Position numbers and translations under genes: made by a program. Shown piece by piece: positions 1-9,055 of a DNA stretch of 64,000 nt (position 1 is the first letter of the stretch; each line of letters begins with the position of its first letter). The stretch is from positions 124,001 through 188,000 of the forward strand of contig NZ_MSPQ01000008.1 in NCBI RefSeq assembly GCF_001936475.1, in the 5' to 3' direction. The DNA is from Algoriphagus marinus (GTDB lineage: Bacteria; Bacteroidota; Bacteroidia; Cytophagales; Cyclobacteriaceae). The notes beneath the pieces were generated by a model that did no database searches, was not told where the DNA came from, and saw only the letters and a list, made by a program, of their open reading frames with translations.

Positions 1-856
1 GTGCTTCATAATTGGAGTATTGATTTTCAAGTTTTGTGGCTGTGGCTTCCGCATCGTATTGAGAAGACATTGCTGTATACATCTCGGATCTCGATTTGGC
101 TAATTTGTCCCGGAAATCATTTTCGATTGCATCAAGATCAATCAAAGCAGTAATCTGGGAATTTTGACTACTTAAATAATCATTTTCTGCTGCAAGAAGC
201 TTTGCTTGAACGTCTTGAAATTTCAGTCTTCTAGTTTCTAAATCAGTCAAAGATCTTAATCCTTCCTCATATAGTTTTTCTGCTCGCGCCAATTGTTCTA
301 CACCGATTTTAAAATTCACTTTAGCCTGCTCAAAATATATACTGTCCGACTGAACTTTTAGATTAGCCATATTCAGCTTGTTCTGAGCTTGCTTAAGTTT
401 CAAAATATTATTTGCCTCGATTGCCTTGATTTGTGATTGAAGTTGCCCAACCTTCTCTTTATAAGAGTCTGCAGATAATAATTTCGCATCTACCTGAAGT
501 TGAGTTCTTGGCAATAACATCGAATCAAAGTATTCATCTTTGATTTCGGAAATCTGCAAAATTGTATCTCCTTTTTGCACAAATGCACCTTCTCGAACAT
601 ACCATTTCTCAATTCTACCAGCAATTACCGAATGGATGGTTTGAGGTCTCTGCTCTTGTTTCAAAGCAGTGACATACCCTTTGGACCTAATATTCTGAGT
701 CCAAGGCAAAAAGAGCATGATAAACATCACTATCAAAATACCGGTAAGAATTCTTACTCTTCGCTTACTTTCCTTGATAGGCAAAGTCATTACCAAGCTT
801 TTAGCTCCGCTAAAAGGAATTGACTCTTTTATTTTAACATTAGAAATATCTAACAT
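1..856 (-). CDS. HlyD-family membrane fusion protein (3' part beyond window)
   Basis: Periplasmic adaptor of a tripartite exporter. I read it by translating the minus strand from the ATG at 854-856; about 285 codons are visible and the gene runs off the window start. The protein has a short cytoplasmic N-terminus, one membrane segment near residues 33-50 (ILIVMFIMLFLPW), a first lipoyl-like half (VIAGRIEKWYVREGAFVQKGD) typical of HlyD/EmrA adaptors, then a long alpha-helical hairpin rich in Q, K, E and L. The second lipoyl half and beta-barrel lie outside. It starts 6 bp after the ABC protein stop, so the two should be co-translated. The family assignment is firm; the exported substrate is unknown. 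Confidence 0.85.
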   Translation of the reverse strand, partial: MLDISNVKIKESIPFSGAKSLVMTLPIKESKRRVRILTGILIVMFIMLFLPWTQNIRSKGYVTALKQEQRPQTIHSVIAGRIEKWYVREGAFVQKGDTILQISEIKDEYFDSMLLPRTQLQVDAKLLSADSYKEKVGQLQSQIKAIEANNILKLKQAQNKLNMANLKVQSDSIYFEQAKVNFKIGVEQLARAEKLYEEGLRSLTDLETRRLKFQDVQAKLLAAENDYLSSQNSQITALIDLDAIENDFRDKLAKSRSEMYTAMSSQYDAEATATKLENQYSNYEA

Positions 857-862
857 AGTATT

Positions 863-2569
863 TTATAAATTCTTAGCTATGAATGAATTATAACTTTGAT
901 GGTCTCCATTAAAGACTAGTTTCCCTTTTTCCAACTGAACAATTTGAGATGCTTTAGCAAGTATTTCCGCTTCATTAGATATTAATACCAAGGTCCAATT
1001 TCCATTAAAAAGGAAATCTGTGATTCTGGCCTTAGTCTTTGCATCAATGTGGGTCAAAGAATCTTCCATAATTATTGCCTTAGGTTCTCCTAGGAAGGCC
1101 CTTGCGAGTAAAATACTTTGAGCAAGCTTTCTTGAAAGCCCCTTTCCCTCAGGCTGAAGCATAGTATCCAAGTCAGATGGTAATTGATAGATATAATCTT
1201 TAAGATCAACTAAGTCTAAGATGTACTCCAATTGGTCCACGTCAAAATCTCTTCCTACCAAGATATTTTCCTTGATTGATCCATGGAAAATTTGCTCTGT
1301 TTCTAAGCAATCTCCAACCATTCCACGATACTTCTCCAGGTTGATCATCTCTATTGAGAGATTGTTTACTTTAACTTCACCTTCATATTCCTCATACAAT
1401 CCTGACAGTAAAGCCAAAAGAGCACTTTTTCCACTACCACTTTTCCCGTTCAAAACCACCTTCGAACCAGGGTCAATTGATAAAGAAACATTTTGAAGGA
1501 TCGGCTCAATAGAATCGTGAGGTTGAAAGGTTACATTTTCTAGTCCAAATTGTAAACCTTCAGGTTTTGATACAATTACTTTTTCAATATCTGAGCTATG
1601 TTCCAATTCCAAATCCATCACATGTCCAATCTTTTCAACTGAAACCAAAGTGTCGTAAACCGTTTCCAACGAAAGAATTAACTTTTCAACAGCATTCACT
1701 ACTAGAATGATAATTACCTCAGCTGCTACAAATTGACCAATACTGATCTGGTCATTAATTAATAATAAACTACCTGCAAGGAGTAAACTAGTGACAATAA
1801 GCACTTTAAATACAATCATGATCTTGTACTGAAAGATCAAAACAGAGAAGTGCTTTGTCCTGAAATCCACGTATTTCTGGATTAATTTATCTGCTCGAAG
1901 TATGGGTAGCCGAGTATTTCCAACCAGTTTGAAAGTATTCAAAGTTCGTCCTACTTCCTCAAGCCAATATGCAGTTTGGTATTTATAAGTTGATTCCTTC
2001 AAGGCAGTCTCCATTCCTTTTGGGCTGGTGAAATAGAAAATTAAGGTCAAAATTCCCGTCAAACCTAAACCAAACAAAATGAATGTCGGATGATAAAATG
2101 ATAATAAGAGGAGGCCAAAAAAGACTTGAAGAAAGGCTGTGGAAAAATCAATCAAGATTTTGGAGAGTCCTTTCTGAAGATTGACGATATCGAAAAAACG
2201 ATTGACAATCTCAGGGCCATATTCACCATGAAGTATCTCGGATTTTACTTTCGGAAGCCGATATGCCATAGCTAATCCAGCTTTTGAGAAAATCCTTTGC
2301 TGCAATTTTTCCGAAATTTGAAGTTGTGAGATCTGAAGAAAACCCCCAAAAGCTACACCCAGAGCAACAATTATCACTAGGATGACCCATGAAGTTGATA
2401 TTCTTCCTCCCAAAATAAAATTCAGAATTGCCTGAATTCCGAGCGGCAATGAAAGAGTAACAATACCATTCAAAATCGCATAGAAATAAATTGCGTAGAC
2501 TTGATTTTTTTCCTCCCTCAATAGGCTAAATAGCCTTGCTACTGGAGTCATTCCATTACTACTTTTCAT
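863..2569 (-). CDS. ABC exporter (fused permease/ATPase) with degenerate ATPase motifs
   Basis: A 568-residue half-transporter of the HlyB/MsbA layout without an N-terminal peptidase domain. A six-helix membrane domain spans about residues 25-310 and a nucleotide-binding domain about 330-568. Walker A is intact (GKSGSGKS, about 375-382). The other catalytic motifs are not canonical: the Q-loop glutamine position reads CLETEQ, the signature reads LSRKL instead of LSGGQ, Walker B reads IIMEDS (acidic pair swapped relative to LDE), and the H-loop position reads ISNEAE with no histidine. It lies between a TetR gene (11 bp overlap) and HlyD. It could bind ATP without normal hydrolysis or need another ATPase. 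The family call is firm, the activity is inferred. Confidence 0.85.
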   Translation of the reverse strand: MKSSNGMTPVARLFSLLREEKNQVYAIYFYAILNGIVTLSLPLGIQAILNFILGGRISTSWVILVIIVALGVAFGGFLQISQLQISEKLQQRIFSKAGLAMAYRLPKVKSEILHGEYGPEIVNRFFDIVNLQKGLSKILIDFSTAFLQVFFGLLLLSFYHPTFILFGLGLTGILTLIFYFTSPKGMETALKESTYKYQTAYWLEEVGRTLNTFKLVGNTRLPILRADKLIQKYVDFRTKHFSVLIFQYKIMIVFKVLIVTSLLLAGSLLLINDQISIGQFVAAEVIIILVVNAVEKLILSLETVYDTLVSVEKIGHVMDLELEHSSDIEKVIVSKPEGLQFGLENVTFQPHDSIEPILQNVSLSIDPGSKVVLNGKSGSGKSALLALLSGLYEEYEGEVKVNNLSIEMINLEKYRGMVGDCLETEQIFHGSIKENILVGRDFDVDQLEYILDLVDLKDYIYQLPSDLDTMLQPEGKGLSRKLAQSILLARAFLGEPKAIIMEDSLTHIDAKTKARITDFLFNGNWTLVLISNEAEILAKASQIVQLEKGKLVFNGDHQSYNSFIAKNL

Positions 2570-3239
2570 TAGTGATCGCGTTGATTACGAGTTGGTGAAA
2601 GAATTGATATCTCCCTAAGGAATCTATTGACCGCTCAGTCATTCCTGGAAGATGAAGTGAATTAAATGATTGTAATAGACTTGACTCCATCACAGTAGAA
2701 ACCAGTGTTTTAGGATATTCATAATAGGGGTTGATCTCTTGAATAATAGATGAGATACGCTCTCCAAATTTGTAAACTTGAGCAAAAATCCCACTCTCAT
2801 GTTCATCGTCCACTGCCTTGGTCAAATAGCCCTTTAGTGATTCATTTACCACCAAAGATCGAAGGACTAGAGGATTAAGGTATTCATTTTTAGTAAAAAT
2901 GGGGCCATCAACCATTAATTTAAGTGCTACACCAAGTCTCTCTCCAGGATCAGTGAGGTTTGCAGTTGCATAAACTAAATTAATCTCCATCCATCCCCAG
3001 TACCAAGCTGTCAAATAAAGTAAGAGCTTATGCTTATTTTCAAAATAGCGGTAAATCGCTGCTTCAGTACTCCCAATCTCCGTGGCAAGCTTTTTAAAAG
3101 TGAATTGCTCTACCCCAAGCTCATGAATTAGCTTACATCCCTTCCTGACAATTTCGGCACCTAAATCTGATGTAAATGGCTCTTTTAAATAAAGATTACC
3201 ATTCACTTCTACTTTAGATTTACTCAATATACTTTCCAT
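2559..3239 (-). CDS. TetR/AcrR-family transcriptional regulator
   Basis: A 226-residue regulator with an N-terminal helix-turn-helix at about residues 45-70 (FTFKKLATEIG followed by AAIYRYFENK), the typical TetR recognition helix. The C-terminal half is a helical ligand/dimer domain with aromatic residues (AWYWGWMEI). Its 3' end overlaps the ABC exporter start by 11 bp, so it heads the TetR-ABC-HlyD operon and is probably its local repressor. An inverted repeat at 3301-3327 upstream is a candidate operator. The ligand is unknown. Confidence 0.85.
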   Translation of the reverse strand: MESILSKSKVEVNGNLYLKEPFTSDLGAEIVRKGCKLIHELGVEQFTFKKLATEIGSTEAAIYRYFENKHKLLLYLTAWYWGWMEINLVYATANLTDPGERLGVALKLMVDGPIFTKNEYLNPLVLRSLVVNESLKGYLTKAVDDEHESGIFAQVYKFGERISSIIQEINPYYEYPKTLVSTVMESSLLQSFNSLHLPGMTERSIDSLGRYQFFHQLVINAITNEK

Positions 3240-3300
3240 AAAATACCTTCAAAAACAAGAATACAACGGAAGTAATTGAATTAGGTTTAGTAAAACTCTG

Positions 3301-3327
3301 TTTTTTGTTAGTAATATTAACAAAAAA
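3301..3327. promoter_or_regulatory. Inverted repeat upstream of tetR, candidate operator
   Basis: Perfect 10-bp arms (TTTTTTGTTA and TAACAAAAAA) separated by 7 bp, about 60 bp upstream of the TetR start codon. TetR proteins usually bind palindromes in their own promoters, so autoregulation is a reasonable inference. An alternative is a terminator for the DUF2237 gene that ends at 3342, since the minus strand shows a T run after the second arm. Confidence 0.4.
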
Positions 3328-3341
3328 ATACTTTTACTTAC

Positions 3342-3707
3342 TTATGACTTAAATGCCATTTCAATTAAAACATTTAATGGTATGATATTCAGGGTTTTTT
3401 CATTTGTAGCCTCGAGAATCACGAAAGGAGCATAACCGGCTTTATAAGCTTCTAACCACCTCAATGCACAAAGACACCACCTGTCCCCTGCTTTTAGACC
3501 GGGAAAATCATAGGCAGGGATAGGTGTCATTAAATCGTTTCCTTTAGATTTTGAAAACTCCAAAAAATCTTCGGTCATCACCGCACATACCGTATGCGTA
3601 CCAAGATCCTCTGGTCCAGTCTCACAACATCCTGTTCTATAGTACCCGGTCATTGGAGTTTTGCTACAGAGTTCTATTTTCTCCCCAAATAAATTTATTC
3701 CATCCAT
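3342..3707 (-). CDS. DUF2237 family protein
   Basis: A 121-residue cytoplasmic protein of the small conserved DUF2237 family. The sequence has the family's conserved pieces: FGEKIELCS near the start, the Cys-rich YRTGCCETGPEDLGTHTVCA segment, FSKSKGNDL, and GDRWCLCALRW, which gives several conserved cysteines and tryptophans. Length equals the usual family length. The function of the family is not established. It lies 8 bp downstream of the DoxX-like gene on the same strand and may be co-transcribed with it. Confidence 0.85.
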   Translation of the reverse strand: MDGINLFGEKIELCSKTPMTGYYRTGCCETGPEDLGTHTVCAVMTEDFLEFSKSKGNDLMTPIPAYDFPGLKAGDRWCLCALRWLEAYKAGYAPFVILEATNEKTLNIIPLNVLIEMAFKS

Positions 3708-3715
3708 GATCCCTG

Positions 3716-4096
3716 TTATTTAGTATAAATGAAAGCCCACCAAATTAATAATGGATGAATCAACACCAAGCGGATCCATCCTATCCATTCAGAAACGCAA
3801 AGTCCCTCCTCTAAACAGGACCCTATCTGAATAAAATAGACATGGGAAGGTATAAAGGCCACTAGCATTGCCACAATTCCCCAAGCGGCAATCTTTCTTG
3901 TTTGTGGAATCAGAAGGCCAATAGCACCTACTACCTCCGCTATTCCAGCTATGGTATTTAGAAGATCCTTTTCTGGCAAGTATTCAGGAATCAAAGGGAG
4001 ATAAAACTCAGGTTGCAAAAAGTGATTTATACCACCTAAAAAATAGAAGGCAGCCATTAGGTATTTCCCAATTTTCAGAAGTAATTGTTTTTTCAT
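3716..4096 (-). CDS. DoxX/MauE-like small membrane protein
   Basis: A 126-residue protein with four predicted membrane helices. It contains the DoxX-type features FYFLGGINHFLQPEFYLPLIPEYLP and the GIAEVVGAIGLLIP helix. DoxX-like proteins are quinone- or redox-associated inner membrane proteins, but most are uncharacterised. It precedes DUF2237 by 8 bp. The fold call is good; no specific role can be read from the sequence. Confidence 0.8.
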   Translation of the reverse strand: MKKQLLLKIGKYLMAAFYFLGGINHFLQPEFYLPLIPEYLPEKDLLNTIAGIAEVVGAIGLLIPQTRKIAAWGIVAMLVAFIPSHVYFIQIGSCLEEGLCVSEWIGWIRLVLIHPLLIWWAFIYTK

Positions 4097-4193
4097 TTTC
4101 TGTTTAATTTAAAAACTCATTGAGTTCATCGAATCTCAACAATTTCTTTTCTTTCTTTTTTGACAAGATTTTAGCATTTATATTGATCACTCG

Positions 4194-5726
4194 ATGTCAA
4201 AATATCCATCTTTTTTTAGGCTGAATGTAAGACCTTATGTTTTTTGGCCTCCATTTATTCTTCTAATCTCAGCTGTTATTTCCAGTATTTTTCTACCGGA
4301 AGTTTTCTCCAACCAGATCAGAAATCTACAACAAGCAATCTTAACTTATTTCTCGATTGGTTTCAGTTGGGTTTCATTTTTAATGCTTTTTTTGGTAATC
4401 ATCGTATTCTTCTCTCCTTTAGGAAAGTACAGAATAGGTGGAGCGAAAGCAAAACCAAGGCTTTCAAAATTAAGCTGGTTTGCAATTATACTTTGCACTA
4501 CTATAGCTGTTGGTATTTTGTTTTGGGGAAGTGCTGAGCCTTTAAACCATTATTTTTTTCCACCAGATTTCTTTGACCTGAAACCAGTTTCTACTGATGC
4601 TAAAAATTTTGCGCTCGGTGCCTTGTTTTTTCATTGGGGTTTTACCCCCTATGCGATTTATGCTGTACCTGCATTGGTATTTGGTTTGATCTTATACTCG
4701 GACAAACCAAGATATTCTTTAATAAATATCATAAAGCCCATTTTAGGTAGAAAAAGTGGTAGAAATTGGTCAGGAATTTTAGATTCAATTTGTCTTTTTG
4801 CCTTAGTTACAGGCATGGCAGCATCTCTGGGAGCTGGCATCCTAAGCCTTTCTGGAGGGGTTTTATCTTTTTTTCCAGATTGGAGTCCAGTGTTAATTCA
4901 GCCTGCGATAACACTTTTGATCCTTATCACTTTTTTGATTTCGGCCTCCTCTGGGATTGAAAAAGGAATTCGCAGTCTTTCGCTATTCAATCTTGGATTC
5001 TTTATTTTGTTACTGGTTCTATTTGTTATTCTTGGGCAAGGATTAGCTATTTTTCCTGCATTTGTTGATAATTTGAAAACTTATTTCAACTATTTTTTGG
5101 ATTTAAGCTTACAGATTTCGGGAGCAGGAAATCAATGGACTTACGATTGGACTACCTTTAACTTGGCTATTTGGACAGCCTGGGCTCCTATTACAGCACT
5201 CTTTCTTGGTAAAATTGCAGTGGGTCGGACAGTGAGAGAATTCTTAATTTTTAACCTTTTTCTGCCTGCTATATTTTGTACACTTTGGATGAGTATTTTT
5301 GGTGGAGCTACTCTAGGATTTGCTGAACAAGCACCTGATTTTTATAAAAATCTATTGGAAGTATCCGGCCCAGAATCTATTATTTATCAAGTTTCCTTAG
5401 ACATGGGATACTTCAAGCTTTTTTCTCAACTTTTTATTTTGGCTATGTTTATTTCCTTTGTCACAGCTGCCGATTCCAGTACAGATGCACTTGCAAGCAT
5501 CAGTATGGATAAAGCTGGTAATGATGTATTCAAGACAGATGTAAACCTCAAAGTAATTTGGGGAACGTTAATGGCAAGTCTTGCTTGGGTGATGATTACT
5601 TTTGCGGGGGTAGATGGAGTACGAATGCTTTCCGTAATTGGTGGGCTTCCGGCACTTATTCTAATTAGTCTAGCAACTTATAGCTTGGTATTGTTACTGA
5701 TAAATCCCAAAAAACATTTGCTTTAA
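4194..5726 (+). CDS. BCCT-family betaine/carnitine/choline-type transporter
   Basis: A 510-residue integral membrane protein with about 12 helices. The BCCT signature is clear: FWGSAEPLNHYFFPP in the early helices, the glycine-rich TGMAASLGAGI segment in the LeuT-fold binding region, WTAWAPITALFLGKIAVGRTVREF, and the late TAADSSTDALAS segment. It probably imports a quaternary-ammonium compatible solute or related compound by sodium or proton symport. Neighbours do not point to a substrate. It converges with the DUF983 gene with 4 bp between stops. Confidence 0.88.
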   Translation: MSKYPSFFRLNVRPYVFWPPFILLISAVISSIFLPEVFSNQIRNLQQAILTYFSIGFSWVSFLMLFLVIIVFFSPLGKYRIGGAKAKPRLSKLSWFAIILCTTIAVGILFWGSAEPLNHYFFPPDFFDLKPVSTDAKNFALGALFFHWGFTPYAIYAVPALVFGLILYSDKPRYSLINIIKPILGRKSGRNWSGILDSICLFALVTGMAASLGAGILSLSGGVLSFFPDWSPVLIQPAITLLILITFLISASSGIEKGIRSLSLFNLGFFILLLVLFVILGQGLAIFPAFVDNLKTYFNYFLDLSLQISGAGNQWTYDWTTFNLAIWTAWAPITALFLGKIAVGRTVREFLIFNLFLPAIFCTLWMSIFGGATLGFAEQAPDFYKNLLEVSGPESIIYQVSLDMGYFKLFSQLFILAMFISFVTAADSSTDALASISMDKAGNDVFKTDVNLKVIWGTLMASLAWVMITFAGVDGVRMLSVIGGLPALILISLATYSLVLLLINPKKHLL

Positions 5727-5730
5727 AATC

Positions 5731-6105
5731 TCAATACCCTCTGTATTTCAGTTTACTGGCTAAATAAAGGTAAAGTACTTTGGAATAACGAAGCATTAAA
5801 GGCAACAGAATAATATTAGCGACTACTACAGAGGTAAGATACATCCATAGCTCTGGCTTTTCAATTAACACATTCAAAGCGACTAAGGCTGTTATTACAA
5901 GAGCTACAGAAAAAGCGTAGCTGATGTACATTGCACCATAATAAAAATCAGGCTCCGGCATCAGATTAGCATTACAAACCGGGCAAGAATGATTGATGGA
6001 GGTAAGATTTTTAAAACTCATTTTAGAGCCTTCGAAAAGATCCCCTTCCCGACAATTCGGACATTTAGCCGTCAGGATAGCTTGAGTCTTGCTTATTTTT
6101 GACAT
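5731..6105 (-). CDS. DUF983 family zinc-ribbon membrane protein
   Basis: A 124-residue protein with an N-terminal cytoplasmic zinc ribbon (CPNC near residues 15-18 and CPVC near 41-44), then two membrane helices. The pattern CPNCREGDLFEG and MPEPDFYYGAMYISYAFS is the DUF983 signature. Function unknown for the family. It is convergent with the BCCT transporter and its own upstream region (6106-6192) holds no other gene. Confidence 0.88.
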   Translation of the reverse strand: MSKISKTQAILTAKCPNCREGDLFEGSKMSFKNLTSINHSCPVCNANLMPEPDFYYGAMYISYAFSVALVITALVALNVLIEKPELWMYLTSVVVANIILLPLMLRYSKVLYLYLASKLKYRGY

Positions 6106-6192
6106 TCTTGCTTTTTGCTTCGAAGTAAAACTTCTTTGGGCGTTTTCTTGGTGACTTTAATTACTTATTCAAACAGGAGGAGAAACTACTTA

Positions 6193-6399
6193 TCAAAAGT
6201 ATAATTCATCAAGATCATAATCTTTTCCTATTCCCCACTGCAGTAATTCTTCAATGGTGTATAATTCTAAAGTATCAAGATCTTTTACTTTAAAATTAGC
6301 TCCTCTCAATCTAGAAACAATTTCCAATTTACGGATCTCTCCTTGATTGACTAGTAAATACTTCCTACCTACTCTAAGGTTATCCAGAGCGATAGGCAT
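6193..6399 (-). CDS. Small hypothetical protein (68 aa)
   Basis: A 68-residue soluble protein rich in charged residues with no motif I recognise. The start ATG overlaps the stop of the preceding DUF4920 lipoprotein gene by one base (TAATG arrangement), which supports it as a real, translationally coupled gene. It starts MPIALDNLRVGRKYLL and ends in an acidic DLDELYF tail. Its beta-rich N-terminus suggests a small barrel, but this is a guess. Confidence 0.6.
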   Translation of the reverse strand: MPIALDNLRVGRKYLLVNQGEIRKLEIVSRLRGANFKVKDLDTLELYTIEELLQWGIGKDYDLDELYF

Positions 6400-6902
6400 T
6401 AGGCTTTATCCTTTATAATAACACCTGTAGCCTCAAATGTTATTTCTCGCTTAGGTTCGGTGATTGCTGCAACTTCCTCCTCACTCTTTCCTTGATCTTC
6501 TGCAAAATGTCTTAAAGTTTCTACATCAGTAGTTGTCAATGTGGCAACTCCATCAAGAATGATAGGAAATCCTTGAGAATTGGTGGGAACAAAAAAACCA
6601 TAATCCTTAAAAGTAACCCGCATACTTTCACCGTTTGGAAGGTCCATCGTAAGCCAACAGCCTTTTTTGGTACACACTTCATTGATTTCTCCAGCAATTT
6701 TACCTTCGAAAGTTCCGTTCTCCATCACAAAAGAAATCATCTCTGCTGGATTTACTACTTCTTGATCAGAAACTGAAGCACCATAATTGCCGGCAATGAT
6801 GTCAGCAGATTTTTCGGTTTCCATCTCTTTCTTTGGAGATTCTTGACAAGAAATCAATAAACCAAAACCAACTGCGAGGACAGATAAAAATGACTTTTTC
6901 AT
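6399..6902 (-). CDS. DUF4920 domain lipoprotein
   Basis: A 167-residue exported lipoprotein: MKKSFLSVLAVGFGLLISCQE gives a signal peptide with a lipobox (LISC). The rest matches the DUF4920 family, with the conserved EGKIAGEINEVCTKKGCWLTM (two cysteines) and MRVTFKDYGFFVP segments. The beta-barrel OB-like fold of this family is often found with metal or redox functions, but the role is not known. It is the first gene of a two-gene unit with the 68-aa protein. Confidence 0.85.
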   Translation of the reverse strand: MKKSFLSVLAVGFGLLISCQESPKKEMETEKSADIIAGNYGASVSDQEVVNPAEMISFVMENGTFEGKIAGEINEVCTKKGCWLTMDLPNGESMRVTFKDYGFFVPTNSQGFPIILDGVATLTTTDVETLRHFAEDQGKSEEEVAAITEPKREITFEATGVIIKDKA

Positions 6903-7129
6903 AAATATATCGGATTTAGAACTTCAAAAATAAGACTAAGAATCGCAAGTAAAAAGAATTTGATTGAAGATTATTGAGCTAAATCAGAAAACAATATTAT
7001 TCAACTATTGAAAGCATTTGTTGAAAAAAAATTAGTAGAGAAAAGATTTTAAACAATTTTTACAATAAAACTTCCAATTTTTTAACAATGCTGTAATTTT
7101 ACCAAAGAATTTATATTTCAAACCTAATT

Positions 7130-9022
7130 ATGCCTCAATCCACAAAATTCATTATTGATTTCGACAGCACGTTCACACAGGTAGAAGCTCTAGACATACT
7201 TGGAGAAATCAGTTTGGCCGGAGATCCTCAAAGAGATCAAAAGCTCAGGGCGATCGCCGATATCACAGATAAAGGAATGGATGGTTCTCTTACTTTTAGA
7301 GAAAGTTTAGAGCTGCGTTTGGAGATTTTAAGTGCTTCTAAAGGCCAAATTTCTGATCTTATTGAAGCATTGAAAAAGAAAGTCTCAAAATCTTTTGAGC
7401 GGAATAAGGAGTTCTTGCAAGAGAACTCGAATGATATTTACATCATTTCGAATGGATTCAAAGATTTTATCATTCCGATTGTAGCAGATTATGGAATTCA
7501 AAAGGATAATGTGTTTGCCAATGAATTTATTTATGATCAATTAGATCGTATTGTTGATTTTAATCGGGAAAACCCGCTTTCCAAGAATAACGGAAAAGCT
7601 GAAACAATAAAGCAAATCAACCTTGAAGGAGATATCTATGTCATTGGTGATGGGTACACCGATTATGAAATCAAAGCTTCAGGATTGGCAAATAAGTTTT
7701 ATGCTTTTACGGAAAATGTAAGCAGACCTAGAGTCACTTCTCAGGCAGATCATATTGCGCCTAGTTTGGATGAAATTTTATACGTTAATAATTTGAATAA
7801 GAAGTTTAGCTATCCGAAAAGCAGGATTAAAGTTTTGCTTTTGGAAAATGTGCATCAAATCGGAGTGGATTTGTTTAAGGAGGAAGGATATGAAGTAGAG
7901 GTAATTAGCTCTGCAATGAGTGAAGAGGAACTTTGTGAAAAGATTAAGAATATTTCGATTCTTGGTATTCGCTCCAAAACTAACGTGACAAAAAAGGTTC
8001 TTGAGAATGCTAATCGTTTACTTTCAATTGGGGCTTTTTGTATTGGTACGAATCAAATTGATTTGGAGACTTGTCAGGAAAAAGGAATTGCGGTATTTAA
8101 TGCACCCTTTAGCAATACACGCTCGGTAGTGGAAATGGCAATTGCCGAAATTATTTTTCTGATGAGAAGTTTTGCCGACAAATCAGTGGCGATGCATCAG
8201 GGAAAATGGGATAAGTCTGCAAGTGGTAGCTTTGAAATCAGAGGAAAAAAGCTTGGAATCATCGGCTATGGCAACATTGGTGCACAGCTTTCGGTATTGG
8301 CCGAAAATATGGGGATGAATGTTTTTTACTACGATGTCATCGAGAAATTGGCCTTGGGAAATGCAACCAAATTAAATTCTCTGGAGGAATTATTAAGTAC
8401 TTGTGACATTATTTCTCTTCATGTCGATGGCCGAAAGGACAATAAGAATATAATTGGCAAAAAGGAAATTGCTGCAATGAAAAAAGGGTCAATATTGGTT
8501 AACCTCAGCCGTGGACATGTAGTTGAAATCCCTGCGTTGAAAGATGCTATTCTTTCGGGTCACTTGGCAGGATGTGCTGTAGACGTTTTCCCAGAGGAGC
8601 CAAAAAATAATTCAGAGCCTTTTGTCTCAGAATTGATCGGACTTCCAAACACAATTCTCACACCTCACATAGGAGGAAGTACATTGGAGGCTCAGGAAAA
8701 TATCGCCCGATTTGTTCCAGGAAAAATAATGGAATATATCAATACAGGTAACACTTACAATTCGGTGAATTTCCCAAATATTCAACTCCCTTTCCTTAAA
8801 GATGCGCACCGCCTGATCCATCTTCACCAAAATGAGCCTGGAGTCTTGGCTAAAATCAATCAGATTTTGGCTAACTATGAAATCAATATTGTTGGTCAGT
8901 ATCTGAAAACAAACGAACGAATAGGGTATGTGATTACTGATATTGATAAAGCGTATTCTCCTGATGCTATTGATGAGCTTAAAACCATTAAAGGAACAAT
9001 CAGATTTAGAATGTTGTATTGA
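7130..9022 (+). CDS. serA: SerB-like phosphatase / D-3-phosphoglycerate dehydrogenase fusion
   Basis: A 630-residue two-enzyme protein of serine biosynthesis. Residues 1-220 are a HAD phosphatase with all motifs: DFDST (D10, D12), the ISNG segment, and GDGYTDYE near 174-181. Residues 230-550 are phosphoglycerate dehydrogenase with the NAD fold GYGNIGAQL near 383, the catalytic-region GIRSKTNVT (Arg), DVFPEEP (Glu) and LTPHIGGST (His). An ACT-type regulatory domain fills about 560-630. The two halves would supply the first and, if the HAD part is a phosphoserine phosphatase, the third step of the pathway. No serC is nearby. A strong hairpin terminator follows. SerA is certain; the HAD substrate is inferred. 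Confidence 0.9.
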   Translation: MPQSTKFIIDFDSTFTQVEALDILGEISLAGDPQRDQKLRAIADITDKGMDGSLTFRESLELRLEILSASKGQISDLIEALKKKVSKSFERNKEFLQENSNDIYIISNGFKDFIIPIVADYGIQKDNVFANEFIYDQLDRIVDFNRENPLSKNNGKAETIKQINLEGDIYVIGDGYTDYEIKASGLANKFYAFTENVSRPRVTSQADHIAPSLDEILYVNNLNKKFSYPKSRIKVLLLENVHQIGVDLFKEEGYEVEVISSAMSEEELCEKIKNISILGIRSKTNVTKKVLENANRLLSIGAFCIGTNQIDLETCQEKGIAVFNAPFSNTRSVVEMAIAEIIFLMRSFADKSVAMHQGKWDKSASGSFEIRGKKLGIIGYGNIGAQLSVLAENMGMNVFYYDVIEKLALGNATKLNSLEELLSTCDIISLHVDGRKDNKNIIGKKEIAAMKKGSILVNLSRGHVVEIPALKDAILSGHLAGCAVDVFPEEPKNNSEPFVSELIGLPNTILTPHIGGSTLEAQENIARFVPGKIMEYINTGNTYNSVNFPNIQLPFLKDAHRLIHLHQNEPGVLAKINQILANYEINIVGQYLKTNERIGYVITDIDKAYSPDAIDELKTIKGTIRFRMLY

Positions 9023-9028
9023 TTTGAA

Positions 9029-9054
9029 AAAAGCCTCGTTAAAACGAGGCTTTT
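9029..9054. terminator. Bidirectional rho-independent terminator
   Basis: A 12-bp perfect stem (AAAAGCCTCGTT / AACGAGGCTTTT) with a 2-nt apex followed by a T run on the plus strand and preceded by an A run that serves the minus strand. It sits between the stop of the serA fusion (9022) and the stop of the convergent TspO-like gene (9056). Confidence 0.9.
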
Positions 9055-9055
9055 T

